DNA of 64,000 bases from Propioniciclava tarda. Its GTDB lineage: Bacteria > Actinomycetota > Actinomycetes > Propionibacteriales > Propionibacteriaceae. The DNA lies in assembly GCF_900182665.1 (NCBI RefSeq), contig NZ_FXTL01000006.1, forward strand, positions 78,300 through 142,299. The letters run 5' to 3'. Within the stretch, counting starts at the first letter, position 1. Each line of letters begins with the position of its first letter. Shown piece by piece: positions 61,463 through 64,000 of the stretch. The position numbers were made by a program, and so were the translations under genes. The notes under the pieces were generated by a model. That model was given only the letters and a program-made list of their open reading frames with translations, was not told the origin of the DNA and ran no database searches.

Positions 61463-61864
61463 ATGACCAGTGCGATCACACGAGACACCTCGTCGCAGTT
61501 GCGTGACGCGGTGGACGAGGCGCTGCGCACCGTGCCCGGGCTCACGGACAACGCCCGCGCCGCCTTCGCACGGCTCGTCGACGTGCTCGAGTCCAGCGAC
61601 GATGCGGTCGTGTTTCCGGCCGAGGCAACCATCTCGACGAGTGAGGCGGCCGCCCTTCTCGGCATCAGCCGGATGAGCGTGGTGCGGCTGATCGATCGTG
61701 GCGCGTTGCACGCGGACATCAGCGCAGTCCACCGCCGCATCCCGGTGACGGAGCTGGCGCGCTATCAAACCGAAACCCGTAAGCGGAGGCGATCGGCCCT
61801 GGCCGATCTTGCCAGCGACATCACCGACTCCACGCCCGCCGACCAGGTGATCGCGACCCGGTGA
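61463..61864 (+). CDS. Excisionase-type HTH antitoxin of a PIN toxin locus
   Basis: A protein of 133 residues from the ATG at 61463. TISTSEAAALLGISRMSVVR, then LIDRGALHADISAVHRRIPV, is an excisionase-like winged helix; a helical N-terminal and a basic C-terminal segment frame it. This type is normally paired with a PIN-domain ribonuclease just downstream. The partner here is broken, so the antitoxin is orphaned. The stop overlaps the toxin start by four bases. Confidence 0.78.
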   Translation: MTSAITRDTSSQLRDAVDEALRTVPGLTDNARAAFARLVDVLESSDDAVVFPAEATISTSEAAALLGISRMSVVRLIDRGALHADISAVHRRIPVTELARYQTETRKRRRSALADLASDITDSTPADQVIATR

Positions 61865-62045
61865 GCGACACCCGACCCGGGATCGGGCGGGCGGCTTTGC
61901 TTGATGCCTGCGAGCCCGTCCCGATCCGGCTGACGCAGACCCTGCTGTGGCCCGCAGAACCTGGTCGGAACAGATCCTCGACGAAGTGCAGCGCAACCCG
62001 CCCAAAGCCGGCTGTGGAGTTCAGCGCTTCATGGCGGGGTTCTGA
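61861..62045 (+). pseudogene. PIN-domain toxin remnant
   Basis: The GTG at 61861 opens SDTRPGIGRAALLDACEPVP with IRLTQTLLW: the PIN start (LLDAC) and first helix. After about 35 codons the frame changes and a region is missing. WSEQILDEVQRNPPKAG, with its conserved Glu, resumes near 61955 and stops at 62045. Full toxins of this type are about 180-200 residues. The catalytic C-terminal half is absent, so this is dead. Confidence 0.7.
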
Positions 62046-62164
62046 GGTCATTGGGTGCCGTTAGGTTGCGCCCCCCGCGCTTGCCTTCAGCGACAAGCCC
62101 TTGACGACTTCTCCGTGGCGAAGTTGCGCGAGTGCGGGGACGCACCAGTGTCGCGCTGGCGGCT

Positions 62165-62743
62165 TCAACGTCCCGTTCGGGACTCGGCGACATCCCCGCT
62201 GAGAACGTGCGCTAGTTCCGTTTCCAGCGTTTCCCGCGCCTCGATGCCGGATAAGTCGCCCACCAGGACCCTCACCGCCAGCCCATCGGCCAACGCTAGT
62301 AGTCGCCGGGCGATCGGTGTCGCCTCCGGGCGGGAACCCAGCAGTCGGACGCACTCGTCCTCGGTGCCCCTCTTGGTCACGGCGAGAAGTCGGCCGATCT
62401 TCGGGTCGCTGACCGACTTGGCGAGATACGCGTACCAGACGCTGGTGCCAAAGCGGGTGTGCGGATTGTCGGGCACCGCGTGCAGGAGAATGTGCCGCAG
62501 GCGGGCGATCGGGTCGCTCGGCAGTTCTACGTAGGCCGCCTGTGCGCCATCGATCATCGCGATGCAGGCGGCGCGGACCAGCGAGTCCCGGGTGCCGAAG
62601 TGGTGCTGGACGCGTCCCACCGAGACGCCGGCCTGTTTGGCGACCCGGCGGAAGGTGACGCCTTCGATTCCGCCGTGGGCGATCAGCATCCAGACCGCCT
62701 TGATGATCTCGGACCGGCTCCCGTCCGAATCCTGACTGGCCAC
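62165..62743 (-). CDS. TetR-family transcriptional regulator
   Basis: A protein of 192 residues from GTG. The N-terminal HTH is IIKAVWMLIAHGGIEGVTFR, then RVAKQAGVSVGRVQHHFGTR, the TetR pattern with the VQHHF recognition-helix end. The C-terminal ligand domain is helical (ALADGLAVRVLVGDLSGIEA). It is divergent from the hydrolase and probably represses it and itself through the palindrome between them. Confidence 0.9.
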   Translation of the reverse strand: MASQDSDGSRSEIIKAVWMLIAHGGIEGVTFRRVAKQAGVSVGRVQHHFGTRDSLVRAACIAMIDGAQAAYVELPSDPIARLRHILLHAVPDNPHTRFGTSVWYAYLAKSVSDPKIGRLLAVTKRGTEDECVRLLGSRPEATPIARRLLALADGLAVRVLVGDLSGIEARETLETELAHVLSGDVAESRTGR

Positions 62744-62755
62744 AGCGTCACCCTA

Positions 62756-62799
62756 GCAATACGCACGTATGGCGCGCTGCTACGATACGTTTGTATTGC
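62756..62799. promoter_or_regulatory. Palindromic TetR operator
   Basis: GCAATACGCACGTAT on the left is matched by ATACGTTTGTATTGC on the right (outer arms GCAATAC/GTATTGC are perfect; ACGTAT/ATACGT inner arms are also inverted). It fills the gap between the divergent TetR and hydrolase genes and should cover both promoters. Confidence 0.8.
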
Positions 62800-62815
62800 G
62801 CACGGAAGGAGAGGC

Positions 62816-63814
62816 ATGAGATCCCCGAAACGCTCCTCCAAGCGGCGGTGGAGCCCACGGCGCGCGGCGCTGATCGTGGTCATCGCACTGGCCGCAGCGC
62901 AGGTGTTGAGTTGGTTCCCCGATCATCCACAGGTCGGGCACTTCCGCACCGCGGCCGACCGTGCCGCCTACGAGGCCGCCTATTCCCAGGCCCTCACCCG
63001 CATGCCGCGGCCCACCCTCACCATCGACGTCCAAACCTCGTTCGGCGTTGTCCGGGTCTACCAATGGAACAACCCGGACGCCCCCGCCATCCCCGTCGTG
63101 CTGCTACCCGGGCGCGGCTCAGGCGTCCCGATGTGGTCGGAGAACCTGCCTAGTCTGCTCTCCCGCCGCACGGTCTACGCCATGGACGCGCTCGGGGACG
63201 CTGGCCTGTCGGCCCAGACGGTGCCGCTGACCAGCGCCGCTGACCAGGCGCTGTGGATCGACGACGCATTGGCCGGGCTGGGCATTACCAGGGCGCACAT
63301 CGTCGGGCACTCGTTCGGCGCCGCCAGCGCCGCGTCTCTGGCGGTCCACCGGCCCAGCCGTGTCGCCAGCCTCACCTTGCTGGAACCCGCCTTCGTCCTC
63401 AACTGGCCGCCGATCAGCACCTTGGCCTGGTCCGTTCCAGCCACGCTGCCGTTCCTGCCCCAATCCTGGCGCGATGCAGCGGTGGCCAAGGTGGCAGGCG
63501 AAGACCCAGGCGCCCTTGACCCGAACGATCCGATCGCCCGCATGATCACCCTGGGCAGCACCGGCTACTCGGCCCAGCTACCCACCCCTAACCCACTGAG
63601 CGAATCTCAGTTGCGGGGGCTCGCCATGCCCGTCTACGTGGCGATCGCCGAGGCCAGCACGATCACAAACGGTGCGGACTCTGTCGACAAGGCGAACCTG
63701 ATCCCCGCGGTCGAGACCACGATCTGGCCGAACACCACACACTCGTTACCGATGCAGGCCCCCGAACTGTTAGCGGTCGAGTTGGCCGACTTCTGGGCGC
63801 GTCACGACTCCTGA
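62816..63814 (+). CDS. Membrane-anchored alpha/beta hydrolase
   Basis: A protein of 332 residues after AAGGAGAGG. A basic start and one helix (ALIVVIALAAAQVLSWF) are followed by the alpha/beta-hydrolase fold: VVLLPGRGSGVPMWSENLPS (oxyanion), YAMDALGDAGLS, and IVGHSFGAASAASLAVH (nucleophile Ser in GHSFG). LTLLEPAFVLNWP follows, and the histidine is in NTTHSLPMQAPELLAVEL. It is probably an esterase or lactonase controlled by the neighbouring TetR protein. The substrate is unknown. Confidence 0.88.
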   Translation: MRSPKRSSKRRWSPRRAALIVVIALAAAQVLSWFPDHPQVGHFRTAADRAAYEAAYSQALTRMPRPTLTIDVQTSFGVVRVYQWNNPDAPAIPVVLLPGRGSGVPMWSENLPSLLSRRTVYAMDALGDAGLSAQTVPLTSAADQALWIDDALAGLGITRAHIVGHSFGAASAASLAVHRPSRVASLTLLEPAFVLNWPPISTLAWSVPATLPFLPQSWRDAAVAKVAGEDPGALDPNDPIARMITLGSTGYSAQLPTPNPLSESQLRGLAMPVYVAIAEASTITNGADSVDKANLIPAVETTIWPNTTHSLPMQAPELLAVELADFWARHDS

Positions 63815-64000
63815 GTCAGGCCGGGAACGGGCGTCCCCTTCATCCAGACGGCGGATAGTCCTATCAGGCGCCGGGTCGGGGCTCACCTAGCAGCGACCTT
63901 CAACCCCTAGGGATGCGCTGATCATTGGTGCTACTGCTGCCGGGTGGGTCTGACTGGCGGGTTGTGGGCTGTTGGGGTGTTTCGGGCTGGTCGCTGTTGC

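Larger units (their letters stand above)
35241..64000. mobile_element. Integrative conjugative element, left end and at least 28.7 kb
   Basis: Starts at the tRNA-Arg remnant and runs past the window edge. Hallmarks: excisionase-like gene, ArdC-like antirestriction gene, Tad/Flp pilus operon, VirB2-like, VirB8-like, TrbL/VirB6-like and SCO6880 genes, toxin-antitoxin and restriction cargo. The relaxase, coupling protein, VirB4 ATPase and integrase are not seen and are expected to the right. Confidence 0.75.

Overview
The window is 64 kb of high-GC actinobacterial chromosome. It shows GTG starts, strong AGGAGG-type ribosome sites, an actinobacterial Glp/RimJ/GlpR division cluster, the FmdB-SAF-MscL block, DUF1206, SCO6880-type conjugation genes and BTAD/LysM proteins. 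A Propionibacteriales relative is my best guess, an inference from gene content only. In the chromosomal parts the heptamer GGACGCC/GGCGTCC looks strikingly frequent by eye; it is scarce in the 21.8-25.1 kb insert.

Layout. 1-20 kb is mostly chromosomal: the 3' end of tag, secreted or lipoprotein genes, a large secreted subtilase, a CHAP lipoprotein, an AGE epimerase, a wrecked nickel/cobalt transporter, and an unusual NfnAB-type flavoprotein fused to rubrerythrin that carries an internal ribosome site. Next come a giant protein with two seven-bladed WD40 propellers fused to a KAP NTPase, a VOC protein, an AI-2E exporter-DUF1206 pair, a polytopic membrane protein, and a PAP2 phosphatase/lipid kinase pair. 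20.45-28.41 kb is a compact integrative island in the 3' end of tRNA-Ala(CGC), with a 26-bp att core at both ends. It carries a frameshifted tyrosine integrase, a two-gene operon (NYN nuclease plus NACHT/STAND NTPase) that looks like an undescribed defence system, a frameshifted ISL3-type transposase, a toxin-antitoxin pair and a broken zinc-finger gene.

28.5-34.8 kb is chromosomal again: GlpR/SepX-like, RimJ, the MoeA-like Glp, FmdB, SAF protein, MscL, a small unknown and a UDPGP-family pyrophosphorylase. At 35.24 kb a 3' half of tRNA-Arg(CCT) marks the left attachment site of an integrative conjugative element (ICE) that runs off the right edge, so at least 28.7 kb of it is visible. From left to right it carries the AbiEi/AbiEii type IV toxin-antitoxin pair, an excisionase-like gene, an ArdC-like antirestriction gene, small cargo genes (several broken), a complete Tad/Flp-like pilus operon, a LysM-BTAD membrane protein, secreted proteins, an EVE-domain/PD-(D/E)XK nuclease, and a T4SS module (ParA-like, VirB2-like, VirB8-like, TrbL/VirB6-like, SCO6880). 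A reversed DUF4062/TIR-like gene is dropped inside the T4SS module. A decayed PIN toxin-antitoxin locus and a divergent TetR/alpha-beta hydrolase pair with a clear palindromic operator follow. The last 186 bases (63815-64000) hold no gene I can support.

How it may work together. In the ICE, three transcription units (at 37.16, 41.82 and 54.57 kb) share a bipartite upstream motif, GGGGTACG-N6-GGAACGT, suggesting common control of excision, pilus and transfer genes. The pilus operon probably supports mating-pair contact for the T4SS. Four candidate or known antiphage loci lie in the window: WD40-KAP, NYN-STAND, AbiE and EVE-nuclease. The DUF4062 gene is a fifth, weaker candidate. Many accessory genes (integrase, transposase, zinc finger, HIT, PIN, a small coiled-coil gene) carry frameshifts, stops or deletions, which points to decay or, for single-base cases, possible assembly error.
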